Position numbers and translations under genes: made by a program
Notes under the pieces: model-generated
What the model was told of the DNA's origin: nothing
Database searches by the model: none
What the model saw: the letters and a program-made list of their open reading frames with translations, nothing else
DNA from: Brachycybe producta
Taxonomy: Eukaryota > Arthropoda > Diplopoda > Playtdesmida > Andrognathidae
NCBI GenBank assembly: GCA_036925085.1
Contig: JAUPFP010000033.1
Location: forward strand, 1,224,501 to 1,288,500
DNA: 64,000 nt
Reading direction: 5' to 3'
In this document: piece by piece, positions 1-11,935 of the stretch
How positions within the stretch are numbered: the stretch's first letter is position 1
Layout: each line of letters opens with the position of its first letter

Positions 1-980
1 TTCTTCTTATTGCATTAATCATCGAGCCATATAAAACTCGAACAGATAGATATAATATATATATGATATTTAAAAGTAATAATCATAACAGACACACAAA
101 GCCAAAGAAAGAAGGGGTGTCACATGAGTGGGTGCCATTATCTGCACTTTGCCAGACCTTAAATAACTTTTAAGAACAAAAAGGTATTAGGTATTAAATA
201 CGCTAGAACAATCAAGAAAACGACTTAAAAACAAAACCTATGATGATGATGATGCATCATCACTCCAATAAAATCCTATTGCAAAAGCAGCGAGCATAAT
301 AATAATTATTATAGATTATTTTAAACAAAAAAATGAAAACATTCAATTTTATAAAATCCTAGATGGCCTTTTCATTTATATAGATCCTGAAATCCTGATC
401 TATTTTTTTTTTTAGTTCTTTTCTATAATATAATTTTTTTTTGCTTTTCTTTATGACAACATGGCCCTTCCATTATCCCTTTCTTGCAATGCAATTAAAT
501 TTGAAAAATTACATTGCAGAAATTCACCATTTTAGAAATATTAAGTCCACCTTTTTATATTCATATTTAGCATAACAATAAAGAAATTTAATCATTTTAA
601 AACTGAAGGCGAAGAAAAAAAAATTTACTTTTAAAAGTACTTATCATCATAAAAATACTTTTTAAGAATATAAACCAATCAACAATGAACCAACCATTTC
701 AAGTTTTTCTAACGAACGAAGTTTAAATTATTTCTTAAAAGTTGCTTTTCTAAAAAGATAAGAACGCCCACTTTATACACCTAAAAAGGTAATGTTAAGA
801 AGAGTATTGAGCCATCGTAAGTTTAACTAATGGTCTACAATATAAGTAAACTATCCAATTTACCAGTACATGTATTGGAAATGATTTATGGAAACGCCTC
901 AATTAACCATCACAATAAGATATGGTTAACAAATCAGTACTGAGTGTGCACAATTAAAAGATACACAAATCTGTTAATTT
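1..980. other. A+T-rich DNA, no gene seen
   Basis: Poly-A and poly-T runs with a short ATG/CAT palindromic stretch near 241-262. No open frame of note, no RNA-gene signature and no clear terminal inverted repeat were seen. Confidence 0.6.
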
Positions 981-984
981 TTAT

Positions 985-1390
985 TTTGTTCGGGGTGAAT
1001 TGATTTAAATCAATAATCACAAGATTCATATTATTGGTCTTTTTTTTTTCTAGAATTATAAGACAATGGAACTCTCTTCCTGAGGAAGAAGTGGTGAATG
1101 GGGATAATTTTGTTTTGTGGGATTGACATTTGTATATTCATTTTGTGTTTATATATGCGCTTGACAATGCTTAATGCTGCATATGGACTTTTACGTCCCT
1201 CTGCCATAGGCCTATTTGGCTGCTAGCAGAGTACTAATTGTAATTGTAATTTAAATCGTGACTTAAATCAAGTAATTTTTTCTTCTTTAAAATCAACGTG
1301 ATTTAAATTACGATTTAAATAAAAAAAAATTCTAACACAATAAAAATCAATTGATTTAAATCGCATTTTGAATTTTGTTTTCTCAGAATT
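985..1390. mobile_element. TTTAAATCA-type MITE remnant, interrupted by a LINE end
   Basis: Several GATTTAAATCA-like palindromic motifs occur on both sides of the LINE 3' end at 1051-1250. The same motif forms the terminal repeats of the complete element at 16197-16921. I infer that this is a degraded copy into which the LINE fragment was inserted. The outer limits are approximate. Confidence 0.4.
1051..1250 (+). mobile_element. LINE 3' end (CR1/Jockey-like), severely 5'-truncated
   Basis: Frame 1052-1126 reads R-I-I-R-Q-W-N-S-L-P-E-E and ends at a TGA, followed by about 120 bases of 3' UTR and a short TAATTG hexamer tail. The R-x-W-N-S-L-P-E motif is a known C-terminal hallmark of CR1/Jockey-class LINE reverse-transcriptase ORFs. 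A near-identical copy lies at 63454-63667, so the family was active fairly recently. No target-site duplication was identified. Only the last ~25 codons remain, so it is inactive. Confidence 0.75.
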
Positions 1391-1907
1391 TTGCTTTATT
1401 TATTAAAATGTGATTTTTTTTTCTCTTTTATGAAATACCTTTCTTACAATAAAAAAAAAATCTTTCTAATTCTTTCTCTAAATTCTTTCTAAAAATTACT
1501 GTTGTATAAATTGTATATATTGTAATTTTCATTAGAAATATAATTTTCAAATCACTTATAAAAATTATAAGCTTATTTTTCAGAAAACAAATTTTTGTTT
1601 TCAATGTGAGAAAAAACTATAAAAAATTAACTAAACTTTTTTCAGAGAAACAATAATAACAAACACATCAAAAGTTGACTTAAAACTTTTTTTTTAGCAC
1701 AATTTGCATATTAATAAATTAATGAAGTTAATATAACCACATCACACCATAAAATTAATATTAAAAAGATTTTTTTTAAGGTTGAAACAACAACAAAAAA
1801 AGTCTTTTAAAATTGATTGACTGAATAATAAAACTGTTAAAAAGATAAAAAATTGAGCTTAAAAAAATTATCTTTCTGAGCTCAAGTCTCAAAAATATAG
1901 GTATAGA

Positions 1908-1910
<3 letters not shown>
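1251..1910. other. A+T-rich DNA, no gene seen
   Basis: Beyond the MITE motifs that run to about 1390, only poly-A/T runs and simple sequence are visible. Confidence 0.6.

Positions 1911-1955
<45 letters not shown>
1911..1955. repeat. (TTA)n microsatellite
   Basis: Fifteen uninterrupted TTA units, followed by a TA-rich stretch. Confidence 0.95.
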
Positions 1956-1958
<3 letters not shown>

Positions 1959-2620
1959 TAAATATATATATAAAATATTATAATAGAGAGTGAAAGTGTT
2001 TTGAGAATCAATTTACTGTTGAGAATAATAATGGCAAAAATAAAAAAGAGGCGAGGTGAAGTTCAAACTTCCTCCTATGTATTTTGATATGTTCATTAGA
2101 AAGAAGAAGAAGAAAGAAAAAAAAACACTACATTATTATATACAACTTTTATTATTATATTATATAAAAAAAAAAACTTTTGACGTCGTGAATATTTCAC
2201 ATTTTCAAATTTTCGATTAGGAAGAAAGGAGATCAATGAACCCTCTCCTCATTTATGACCCCCCTGTTGTTAACACACTTGTATACAACAACATGTGTTA
2301 ACAATAGAGGAACATTTAACAACAACAACAACTACATGTTATTCTTGCAACAACAACAAAAAAGGTCAAGATAATATGGAATAAGATTTTGAAAATATAT
2401 TTCACTTCAAAATGTCGTATTATTTTAATTTTGGATGCAAACAAAACACCAAGTATTTTGCAATTATGATTACAAAATTAATCAATAAAAGTCTAAACTT
2501 AATTATATTATAAAGGTGGTTTTATCTTTATTTTGATATTAAGAAGTTTATGCCTCTATTTTGGAGCTAAAAAAAGTTCAAAATTGCAAAAACAAATTTA
2601 GCACTTGAAACCTCTCAACA
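1956..2620. other. A+T-rich DNA with simple repeats
   Basis: Contains AAG/AAC-rich simple sequence and a short direct/inverted cluster of TGTTAACA motifs near 2270-2300. No gene was recognised. Confidence 0.55.
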
Positions 2621-2624
2621 GGGG

Positions 2625-3150
2625 TTAAAGATGGTTTATGAACAGCTAATTTTTCTAACTCTTAATTATTCCTTTCTTTCAGAAGCATAATGAAGTGAAA
2701 CTTAGATGTGCTTTTAGAAACTAGAACGATAGCTGATTCACTTAAGGGTTTTAAATCTATGGAAAGATTATCAATTTAAAAACTAGAAAGCATACGGAAA
2801 TTTCCTTTTACTGTTATGGTTTTTAGATATTTTTTTCTAGTTTCTTTTAAAATTTCATTCATTTCTAGTTTTATACAAAAAGCTGTTTAGTTTTTAGAAA
2901 ATATTTCATGATTCGATTTTATATTAAGTCTATGGAGAGGTTGGGACGTTCCATCATGTTCGGTTTCTAATTTTTCATTTAAAAACTAGAAGGCACACAG
3001 AAATTTCCTTTTAGGGTTATGGTTTTTAGATATTTTTTTCTAGTTTCTTTTAAAATTTCATTCATTTCTACAAAGCTGTTTAGTTTTTATAAAATATTTT
3101 GTGCAGTGTCAGATTTAAGTCGGATGGGCAGGACGAATGGGGCTGTGCTC
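2625..3150. repeat. Foldback-family copy with a 203-bp tandem duplication
   Basis: Left arm of the window's dominant foldback family: TGGTTTATGAACAGCTAA near 2633, then TTTTAGAAACTAGAA near 2713. It is followed by a segment repeated at a 203-bp offset (AACTAGAAAG at 2781 and AACTAGAAGG at 2984). Both copies continue with the same GTTATGGTTTTTAGATATTT stretch. A third partial start is visible near 2750. The end (about 3110-3200) is unusually G+C-rich for this window. Confidence 0.6.
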
Positions 3151-3199
3151 TCTGAGGCCCCCACGGGCAGCACCTCACAGGCACCCACACAAAATTCTA

Positions 3200-5150
3200 C
3201 TTTTTAATATCGGTGATTAGTTTAAAAAAATACAAATTAAATTATTTACTAACTTACCCCGAAAAACACTATGACGTCTATATGTATGATGACACGTGTG
3301 GTTTTTAAGTGGTCATTATACCTAGAATAATAAAAAAAATATAATAATTAAAATATAATAATTATTGTATAATTTTATTTTTACAAAAATCATCAACAAT
3401 AAAAACTTAAAATTGAGAAATAGGTTAAGGTTTTATTGTGAAAACTGACCTCAAGATATTCTCTCCACCCCCTACCACTGTGAGGTCAATCTTATGAATA
3501 TGTCTCAAGGCATATTTCATGAAAAAAAGGGAACAACAATTAAAAAGACCTACAGAGTGACCAATACCACCACCATCCCATCCATCCCCCTCCATGATGA
3601 AAAGGAAAAACAACAAAAAAGGGAGAGAAAAACAAAAATATCGAACTTATCACACACAAGGGGTGGGACGATGACCAATCTATCAGCTGTTAAGTATGAA
3701 AAAGAGATAACAAATATAACGGGAATCTTGAAGTCCAGTGACCTCTATACCAGTTGACCACTAACTACTTTTTCATGAGACAGTTTCAACAGAAATATCT
3801 TTTTCCTCATTGGACTCATAAATTGGTCAAGTTTGAGATTTATTGAGACCAAAAGTTAGTTCAGAAATGTCACAAGTATTCAAAGAGGTTTTGAACTATA
3901 GAAAGTGTGTTAGTCATCTTGGGGATTTGGAGATTGTCTTGAGAGAGTTCACTCTCAAAGTGACTAGTGATTACTGATAAGTGATCACTGATAGTGGTAC
4001 TAATTCATTTAAAATTTGATTCACAAGAAAAATGTGTTCACTTATTTCAAGACAAAAGATTTGACACAATTAGACATACATTTTATAAAAAAAAACTTGA
4101 AAATGTGATTAAAAACTAGAAAGAAAAAAAAAGCTTAATGTGCTAAAAAAAATAGTTTAAAATTTCTAAAAAAAAAAAAGAGAACTATTTGTACATATAA
4201 ACCTTATATTTTCACTAAACCATTAATGGTAAAAAAAACAATAAAAATTAATTAAAAAAATTCATTCTTCAATATATCAATCATCAAGAAAAACGACAGT
4301 TATTTATGAAATATTGAAACTTTCGATTTTTGTTGAAAAAAAAAAGTTACAACCATTTCTTTAGACACTTTCACAATTATTGTTGAGCCATCACAAAATG
4401 AATTACTCTGAACCCAAATTAAAAAAATTTGCACTGGAACTTTTTACATCTGAACCTTCTGAGCAAAGTTCCTATTCAGAAAAACCATTTCAAGAATCCT
4501 CTCAAGTAAAACCGTAGTTTTCTATGTTGGAACCCTGTTCAGAGAGTTCAAGTTATTAGAATGATATTTTTAATAATGATTACTAACTGTAATATTGCTA
4601 TAACTAGTGATAAACTCATCAACTTTCATATTTTTAATGGGATTAGAAGAAGCTAAAAGAAGCAATATTAAAATATAAAATGTGTGCTAAACTCAGCTGG
4701 GCAACTTCTCAGCTAAGCTCACTTCTAAGCCATGACGAAGAAAATTTCAAACTTATTAAGTCAAAGATTCACGATAAGAAGTTTCATGCAAAAGTTGATG
4801 AGTTTAGCACTTGCTTTGACTTAAAAATCATTAAGAATATGACCCTTAACTTTTACAAGCAACTAACTTAAATCCAAAACTTAATCAAAATAAAACTTAT
4901 TATTTTTCTTTGGTTCCAAAAGCCTTAAGGCCCTAGAGCCTTAGTTTCAGTAACCTAACATTTACAATTCAATAAACATAATTGAAGAAGAAGAAGAAGT
5001 TAAAAATGAAGCATAGTTTTTTTTTAGATGAATAAACATTTGAAGATTATGAAACGATTTAAATACATACACAAAGCTAAAAATACCATGTTATGCAAAC
5101 TATATTACTATTAAATTATATTTAAAAAAACACATCTTGAAATAAAAAGT
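3200..5150. other. A+T-rich DNA; one repeat fragment near 4500-4560
   Basis: Open frames of 60-90 codons here show no recognisable domain. At about 4500-4560 there is a copy of the dispersed block GTTGGAACCCTGTTCAGAGA, also seen near 13.4, 13.85 and 47.15 kb. Nothing else was recognised. Confidence 0.55.
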
Positions 5151-5169
5151 ATATTCCTTATTAATATTG

Positions 5170-5664
5170 TTCCTTATTAATATTAATATAAGTTTTATAG
5201 AACAGTAGTCAGACCAGCTATGTTGTATGGGTCAGAATGTTGGGCAATCAAGAAGGTGCATGCAGATAGAATGCAGGTAGCTGAGATGAGAATGCTAAGG
5301 TTTATGAGTGGGGTGACCAGAAGGGATAGGATCAGAAATGATTTTATTAGGGGTAGTGTAGGGGTAACAAATATAGTAGAAAAGATGCAGGAAAATAGGC
5401 TGCGGTGGTTTGGGCATGTCCTCAGGAGCGGAGAAGATGGGATGCTGAGGCAGGCAATGAACTTAGACCTGGGAATAAAACGGGTTAGAGGAAGACCCAA
5501 GCAAACCTGGGATGTGGTAGTAAAACGGGATATGGTGGCATGTGGGGTCACTGGGGGCTTGGTGCAAAATCGGAACGAGTGGAGAATTAGAACCAGCAAG
5601 GCCGACCCTGCTGCTTGCGAGATAAGGTACAGGAAATGATGATGATGATTCCTTATTAATATTA
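5170..5664 (+). mobile_element. 5'-truncated RTE-like LINE insertion with target-site duplication
   Basis: The body (about 5186-5648) is bounded by a perfect 16-bp direct repeat, TTCCTTATTAATATTA, at 5170-5185 and 5649-5664. It ends in a short ATG/TGA trinucleotide tail. A short microsatellite tail and variable 5' truncation are characteristic of RTE-clade LINEs. A further copy of most of the 16-mer (5154-5168) lies just upstream, suggesting that the target site was already locally duplicated. Confidence 0.85.
5190..5639 (+). pseudogene. C-terminal fragment of RTE-type endonuclease/reverse transcriptase
   Basis: About 149 codons are open in one frame, entering with K-F-Y-R-T-V-V-R-P-A, then MLYGSECWAIKK, and including ENRLRWFGHVLRS and RGRPKQTWD. 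These motifs are typical of the region after the reverse-transcriptase core in RTE-like LINE polyproteins, which are often annotated as craniofacial-development-protein-2-like. The endonuclease and catalytic core (the Y-x-D-D box) are missing because the copy is truncated at its 5' end. The stop codon is part of the TGA-repeat tail. No frameshift was seen in what remains. The first ATG at 5220 is internal to the ancestral protein and is not a real start. Confidence 0.85.
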
Positions 5665-5955
5665 GGCCTCGGATGTTTATGCAATGTCAAGGGAATGCTT
5701 CTCAATCTGTGGCCCAAGTGCCAATTGTGAAGTACAAATCTCGTTTAGATCAACCAACAATAATTTTATTACGGTTTTTTCCAATCAAAACACTGGTTAG
5801 AGAAAACTAATAGTAACCAGACATCTAGCCTCTAACCATCCTTTTGTGATTAGAAAAAGTAAAATTGTAGTTGCTCTAATGATGATAATGATGGTTCAAC
5901 TGGCACTTGAGCCACAAATTGAGAATCATTTTGCTTGATATTAACATCCGAGCCC
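5665..5955. mobile_element. TA-flanked MITE, copy 1 (Tc1/mariner-like)
   Basis: A 291-bp element with imperfect long inverted arms, GGCCTCGGATGTTTATGCAA and ...CATCCGAGCCC, flanked by TA on both sides (5663-5664 and 5956-5957). The inner arms carry CTCAATCTGTGGCCCAAGTG and CACTTGAGCCACAAATTGAG. Copies 2 and 3 are at 26874-27171 and 35930-36242. TA duplication suggests Tc1/mariner-type mobilisation. It has no coding capacity. It directly abuts the 3' target duplication of the RTE insertion. Confidence 0.85.
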
Positions 5956-5957
5956 TA

Positions 5958-7250
5958 CTTATGAATATCAGAAAAATGTACTTTTTTTCAACAACAAAAA
6001 AACATATTCTTGAAAATAAAAATAATATAATAAGTTGTCTCATTAAAATACATGTTTCATGTATTCGTATTAAACTCCCTTAGGCCTTCAGTCATCATTT
6101 TTTATTCAAATAAAAATAAAAATCTCTTCCATTCCACAACAACCACCAAAATTGATTTGCATAATAATAATAATAATAATAAAAAACACCCAATTTTTTT
6201 TTTCGTTATATTTTTAAAGACAGCAACTTCATAAATCGACCCATTTCTTAGAATTTATTTACACAAATATACAATTGTATAACTATCTCTATACAAGTCA
6301 ACGGAAACATAAATTAATGGATTAAGTATTTAAAAGAACATAATTTAAAAGATAACAAAAAAAAAATTTACAAAATGAAATTGATGAAAAATTTATATAT
6401 ATATATTTTTTTTATATAATTTCGTGGAAGAAACATAAATCATAAAAAAATATTCTTATTTCTCATACAAAAAAATATGAGTTAAAATAACAAGATTACT
6501 TCAATGAGCGCATTTATATATTATTTTTTAAAAAAAAATACATACAGAAAGAAAGAACATTTGTATATATTGAAACATACGTTAATTAATCAAGTAAAAC
6601 CCTCTTAATGATATAATGAATAACAAACATTTCTAATGAAGAAAATACATTCTTATTTGAATGAATGAAAGGACAAGTAAAAAAAAATTGAAACAAAAAT
6701 CTCATTTGAGAATTTTCTAATGTGTATTATGTGTATATTACTTTGACTAAATTGAAATTCCAACTTAAGAAATGTTCAATTTAGGTTCTTAAATTCTAAA
6801 AACACATTCTCTGTACAACTAATTAAGACTGACAATTTTTGGAGAAAGAAAGAAAAAGAAAGTTCTCAATTAATCACAAATTGCTGAGACATATATAAAT
6901 GTATCTTACTACTAATTTCTAGAAAACTTACAAATTAGACACACAAAAAAAATTGTTCAAAATAGTAATGAAACTTCCTGTGGCTTTTATCACAATTTTA
7001 GAACATTTACAACAAAGAACTTACATTGTCACATTTTATTTGAAAACAAAGTATATATGAGAAATTGAAATTTATTTTTCTTTTTCAAATACAAAAACTG
7101 TTAAAAAGTAGAAACAAGACTTTTTTTTTAAAAAAAAATATGCGAATGATATTTTAAAATAAACATTTTATTAAAAGTTTGTAAATAAACAAAAGTTTAA
7201 TCAAGTTTTTTTTTAATATTATAAAAATCTGATCTTATATACTTACTTCT
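5958..7250. other. A+T-rich DNA with (AAT)n near 6161-6181
   Basis: Mostly poly-A/T sequence and short simple repeats. No gene, no paired inverted repeats and no recognisable element were seen. Confidence 0.55.
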
Positions 7251-7259
7251 ACAGGAAAA

Positions 7260-8030
7260 TGTTCTTTATCTTTTCTAGTTTTTAACACACTTTCAATTTC
7301 TTTTTGAAACTTGCTTTCGAAAAAGCTGTGACAATTCAAAAAGGGTTCCTACATTGTAAAACCCTGTTTGATTAATTAATTACTGAGTACTCTTGTCTCT
7401 TGCTCAGAAATGAAAATGAGGGGAAAAAAATTCTCTGAAGTTGTTCTTTCACTCTTCTAGTTTTAATGCACTTTCAATTTGTTTAAAAGTAGCTTCTAAA
7501 AATCCACAACAAGAAATTGTTCTTTGAGCAGACAAATCCCTCAAAATATAATTATTAAACTTAAAACTTTAACTTCAACTAGAATCCTTTTAAAATGATT
7601 CCAACATAGTAAAACTCAGTGGCGTAACTAGGTTTTTGGCGCTCAAAGCAAAAATCTTGAGTGCCCCCCGGCCCAAAAAAATGTTTTTTTTTAAATAAAA
7701 ATTTGTAAGTAAACCAAACACAAATGTGTTTTTCAGTTGCAGAACCTTGGTTAGAGCCGAAAATTCAGAGGTGGAACTAGCATCTAGCATAGCATTTATT
7801 AAGAGTGAAGACTCAAACGAAGTTTTTTTTTAATACTGAAAGTGAATTTCTTTTTTTCTAATTGCCTTACTAATTAATATAAAATTATTAATCAAGAAAC
7901 TTGGAAATCAAATTTTAAAAATTAAAGGAGACTGGTGCCAGAAGCAAACTTGCTCCCACTGTTCCATGTAGCTAAGCCACTGGTAAAACCCCGAATTATT
8001 GAGAATCATTCATTAAAAAGGTCTTATTTT
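7260..8030. repeat. Foldback-family fragments, split by a hAT-type MITE
   Basis: The right-arm motif (TTTTCTAGTTTTTAACACAC near 7273, again as CTTCTAGTTTTAATGCAC near 7453) occurs twice at about 180-bp spacing. The second copy runs into the insertion site of the element at 7617-7982. Confidence 0.45.
7617..7982. mobile_element. hAT-type MITE, copy 1
   Basis: A 366-bp element starting CAGTGGCGTAACTAGG and ending in the inverted counterpart GTAGCTAAGCCACTG. It is flanked by an 8-bp direct repeat, GTAAAACT (7609-7616) and GTAAAACC (7983-7990), matching at 7 of 8 bases. CAGTGGCG-type ends with 8-bp duplications are diagnostic of the hAT superfamily. There is no transposase, so it is non-autonomous. 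A damaged relative starts at 19149. Confidence 0.88.
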
Positions 8031-9120
8031 ATTAGAAAATTGTTCAAAATTCTCAAGTTGAGATTGAAGTGTCCAAGTATCTCCTCTCTTTCTTGAATTT
8101 TGGGACCCAAACTAATAAGATCTGATACTACTTGACAGCCCATACTGAAAAAAATATGGCATTCATTTTGAAACTGTTAACATCAACAGTTTAAAACTCT
8201 TGACAACCAACCCATATTCCCATCTATTTTGAAGCTATTTTTAAACCAGTTCTGACTTTGTAAATTGGTCTTTCTTTCTTGAATTGACCCCATGTATATA
8301 ATACTGTACTTAAAAAGAAAATAACTACCTGTCTTAACCAATCCAATGATTTTTACAACAAGAAACTTAATCTTATATAATCAATACAAGTATATAAATA
8401 CATTAGTTAAAAAGTAGCCCATAGTAAAAAAAACCGCTTTCTACCCTATCATAAGCTTTCCTTTAATTCCTTGTCTTGTGATAATAAGGCATTTTCTAAC
8501 AAAAGTTAAAGTAGCCTTCAATTGTCTCAAAATTAGGGTAACAGCATCTGGTGAATGCTAACAAGATAGAAAACAACCACAAACACACACCTTCTATATG
8601 ATGGCGGTCCCTTGTCAATTTTCTATTCAAAAAAACAACCTCCAAACTGGACACAAGAAAAAAACAGATGGCTAACAAGAGGCACCTCACCTCCCAAATA
8701 TATTTTTTCTAGGTTAATGAAAGAAAAATGAACGCCCCAAAGTGTCTCCCATTGCAGCTAGCCCAGATTCTTGTTCCTTCTATTATTTTATTAAGAATAT
8801 AAAAACCAAGAAAAAAAGATTCATCCTCCTAAAAAAAAGCCCCCCCATCGTCCCGACACCCTGAGACAAATTAGGAACACCTTTTTGACGCAAATTTATC
8901 TACTTAGAGGATACATTTTCACGCCTTTATATTATTAAGAAAAAAGAAACCAAAAAAAAAAAACCCGCACCCGTTGTTCTTTTTCTTTATTCATATAAGT
9001 TTCAAAACATTTTTCCTCTTTTATATTTTTTTTCCTACCATTTCTTTTCTGTTTAACGGAATTGTAAACTAACACTAGCTTCAAAATATAACTTGTCCAT
9101 ATAAAACCTGTCGTTTCTTA
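7991..9120. other. A+T-rich DNA, no gene seen
   Basis: Apart from the tail of the surrounding foldback repeat, only short runs such as C7 near 8840 are notable. Open frames are under 65 codons and carry no recognised domain. Confidence 0.55.
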
Positions 9121-9124
9121 TGTT

Positions 9125-9530
9125 TTAAATGCACCTTTTTTTTCTCTTTCTCCAGGGTTAAGAGTTCTACAGAGTCACTCATAAGTGTTGGAACCATATA
9201 GGTTCAATGCAGCAAGCAGCTACCCATAATCTTGCTGAGCATTGCATCAGATTGCATCTGAAGTAGAGACGGGCTGGCCAAAGGGCAGCTTGGGTAAATG
9301 AAAGAAGAACCGGTAGTCATTTCAGCCTGTATTCAATTGGGCCATTTGTTCTTTTTTCAAAAAATATTACCAATCCCGTATATAATGCCAGGACCAAAAT
9401 ATTTTCCTCAGAACGCCTCTGATCCGAACTGTGGAGCCATTGCGTGCGTTCAGTTCCTAAGCACTTTTGAGCAAACTTGATGTGCTTAGAATCTAAACGC
9501 CAAACAAAAAAAAACTATTCAAATAGTCGA
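9125..9530. other. More complex sequence of unknown nature
   Basis: Less simple-sequence than its surroundings, with a 60-codon open frame (9298-9480) that resembles nothing I recognise. It could be repeat-derived or an isolated exon. I see no splice-site evidence strong enough to call one. Confidence 0.3.
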
Positions 9531-9534
9531 TCGA

Positions 9535-9870
9535 TGCGCTCGTTGAGCAACTGTTCTGGAAGTTAACGTTTAGGCATTTTGGAAACATTCTGTATTTGTT
9601 ACGAGAATTTTGTCAAATCTCACATTTTGCAAAATACTCAGGCATGTTGTTGATATGCTTAAAATGGTGTTTGTCCTGGAAGCCAAACAACATTCTAGCA
9701 AGAAGACAACAGAAAGCCTATTATTGCTCCTTGCACACTACCAGCATTATTCCAAATGAAATTTTAAGCATTTTATCATCATGCATGCCTAGATTTTTGC
9801 AAAATCTGACATAAGGACAAACGACCAAATTGTTCCAGTGGACACACATTGAACACATTCATTTTGAATG
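9535..9870. mobile_element. Foldback/MITE-like element
   Basis: The left segment around 9615-9680 (TTTTGCAAAATACTCAGGCA, then ATATGCTTAAAATGG) is matched in inverted orientation by 9755-9815. The arms are imperfect, and no flanking duplication was identified. Confidence 0.5.
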
Positions 9871-10590
9871 CAAAATCATTTTCATCATTTTGCCCTAGGA
9901 TTTCAAACTTATGAACGACTCTGTAGTATAAAACAGAAAAGAGAAAGAAAAAAAAAACCTGAGAGGGTACACACATTTCAAAATTTGTTAAACCTGATAA
10001 AGCAAAAAGGTATTTAGAAGAGGGTTGAAATGAGAGATAGAAAAAGGTACAAAATGAAGGTAATCTTATATGATAGATGAAAAAAAAAACAGAGGGGGAG
10101 TGGGGGATAAAAAAATATAATAGGATGGGACGTCTTAAAACACCCCAAAAAATCACCAGAAAAAAAAGAGGGAGAAAAATATTATGAAGAATATTTTGTA
10201 CTTCAAACATCTGTTGACTTTTTCTTCTTCTTCTATATTATAATATTATATTGAGCATAATAATAATAAGAAAAAGATAGAGAACTTGTTCAAACTGTAA
10301 TAAACAAGAAGTCTTGACTCCATGTCGTTTTTTTTTGGGAGGAAATTTCTAAGATGAACTTGATTTTTTATTTTCGCTCAAGAACTTCAGTGGAACCTCC
10401 CCAATGATCAAATGGTAAACCATAAAATGATGAGGGGATCCCCCCCCCCCCCATGAGAGAGAGAGAAAACTGATCATCATTTTCAAAAATGATCCCATTC
10501 ATTATCACACCTTTGAATAACCACTTAAAAAGTAGAAAAATAAGAAAGACGTGAGATCGGATTTTTATTTTAGCCATAAAAGAAAATGAA
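9871..10590. other. A+T-rich DNA with C13 and GA tracts
   Basis: Holds a C run (10440-10452) next to a short GA tract and otherwise unremarkable sequence. Confidence 0.6.
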
Positions 10591-10600
10591 TAGTTTCAAA

Positions 10601-10984
10601 GGTTGTAATCTCCAACTGGGACGACGCCAAGGGTTGGAACTTGGAGGTGAAGGCTAACAGTGATGTGGAGGTAGCGAAAAAAATATAAACAAATGAGCTG
10701 AGCATATTATGCAATTGTAACAGATTACAAAAGCAAAACGGTACGCAAAAAAGCAGCTAATTTATCTCAGTATTTTTTGCATTTTAAAAGAAACTATTTC
10801 GATTTAATAAATAACATTCTTTATCATTTGTAAATTTTTGTTTGCACTCCATTCCCACTTGAAATGCATATCCTCTATACTATTTAACAGCTCGTTTGTT
10901 TATTCCTTTTTTTAGTACCACCATGTCACTGCTATAGTCTCTACCTCCAACCCTTGACGTTGTGTCTCACAGCTGGAACACACC
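10601..10984. mobile_element. 384-bp MITE with ~70-bp terminal inverted repeats and 8-bp TSD
   Basis: The ends GGTTGTAATCTCCAACTGGG and (inverted) GGTGTGTTCCAGCTGTGAGA continue as similar arms: CCAAGGGTTGGA, then CAGTGATGTGGAGGTA on the left, with inverted counterparts at 10910-10965. The flanks carry GTTTCAAA (10593-10600) and GTTTCAAG (10985-10992). An 8-bp duplication with GG ends could suit Merlin or a divergent hAT. The superfamily is uncertain. Confidence 0.75.
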
Positions 10985-11139
10985 GTTTCAAGAAGAGAGT
11001 TAGAAAATTTTACAATTGCAAATCCTTATATAGCAATGAAGGATTAGGAGGATGTGGAAGAAGGTGGTCAGATATAACTAATACATACATGATATATACT
11101 TCAAAATAATGTATATCATTAACACTCATTAAGTTATAT

Positions 11140-11935
11140 GGAGTTGAAAAACTTGAAAAATAAAAGAGTTCATAACTTTTTTCTTAATGTTATGTCAGCA
11201 AATTATGGGGTCTCAAAATCCATATCCGGTCAACAATAAAACGGAAATCAAATTGAAAACTCTATCAATATTTTAAGATGTTTTATTGAAATTCTTGAGA
11301 CCTCATTACAGAAAAAAAAATCATAAAATTGTGACAGTAATATCTTATGAAGTAATTCAGATACTTTACCCTTCTAGTTTTTGAAACACTTTCTAGGTTG
11401 TTCCTAAACCCATTACACATCATCAATTATGTCTAAAATATTTGTGTGAATTAAATGATGAATGTTTTCGTGAATGATTTGGTACATAAAATGTATAAAT
11501 TAATTTATAAGTATCATTCGGCAGTTATACCATATGTAAAAGTATTTGAACATTTTTACCTAAAAAATGTGCGCAGAACAGTGCGTAATGTGACAGTTTA
11601 TCGTATATTTAACCTTGTGACCTTCTAGACAAGAGAATTTGGGGAGAGGTGTGCTAAATATGTTGCAGAGCGCATCGTATATAGCTTTGTAAATTACATA
11701 AGAATGATTCTGATCCTGAAAAAGCGCTCTAGTAAGAGAACATCTTCTAAATTAATGCAACTTTGAACAAATAATTTAACATTTATGTCGTTATACACAT
11801 GCAATGTCACATTTATAAATTAATTTATACATTTATTGAAGACATAATTGATGGTGTATAACGGGCTTTAAAGCTGTTCATAAACCATATCAATTTATTT
11901 AAGAATCCCTCATATTTTTAAGATGCAGCAACTTT
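11140..11935. repeat. Foldback-family copy interrupted by a second MITE
   Basis: The right-arm motif CCCTTCTAGTTTTTGAAACA (near 11369) is followed by the outer-end motif GCTGTTCATAAACCATAT only at about 11874-11891. In uninterrupted relatives these two motifs lie much closer, so the 11409-11868 element lies inside this copy. Confidence 0.6.
11409..11868. mobile_element. 460-bp MITE with inverted ends, nested
   Basis: The left end CCCATTACACATCATCAATT is mirrored by the right end as CCCGTTATACACCATCAATT on the opposite strand. An inner palindrome, ATAAATTAATTTAT, lies near each end (about 11499 and 11814). It is inserted in a foldback-family copy and is therefore younger than it. The target-site duplication is ambiguous. 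Confidence 0.7.

Noticed and set aside
3110-3205. Small G+C-rich coding exon
   Set aside because: Short and without a recognisable domain. It lies at the end of a tandem duplication.
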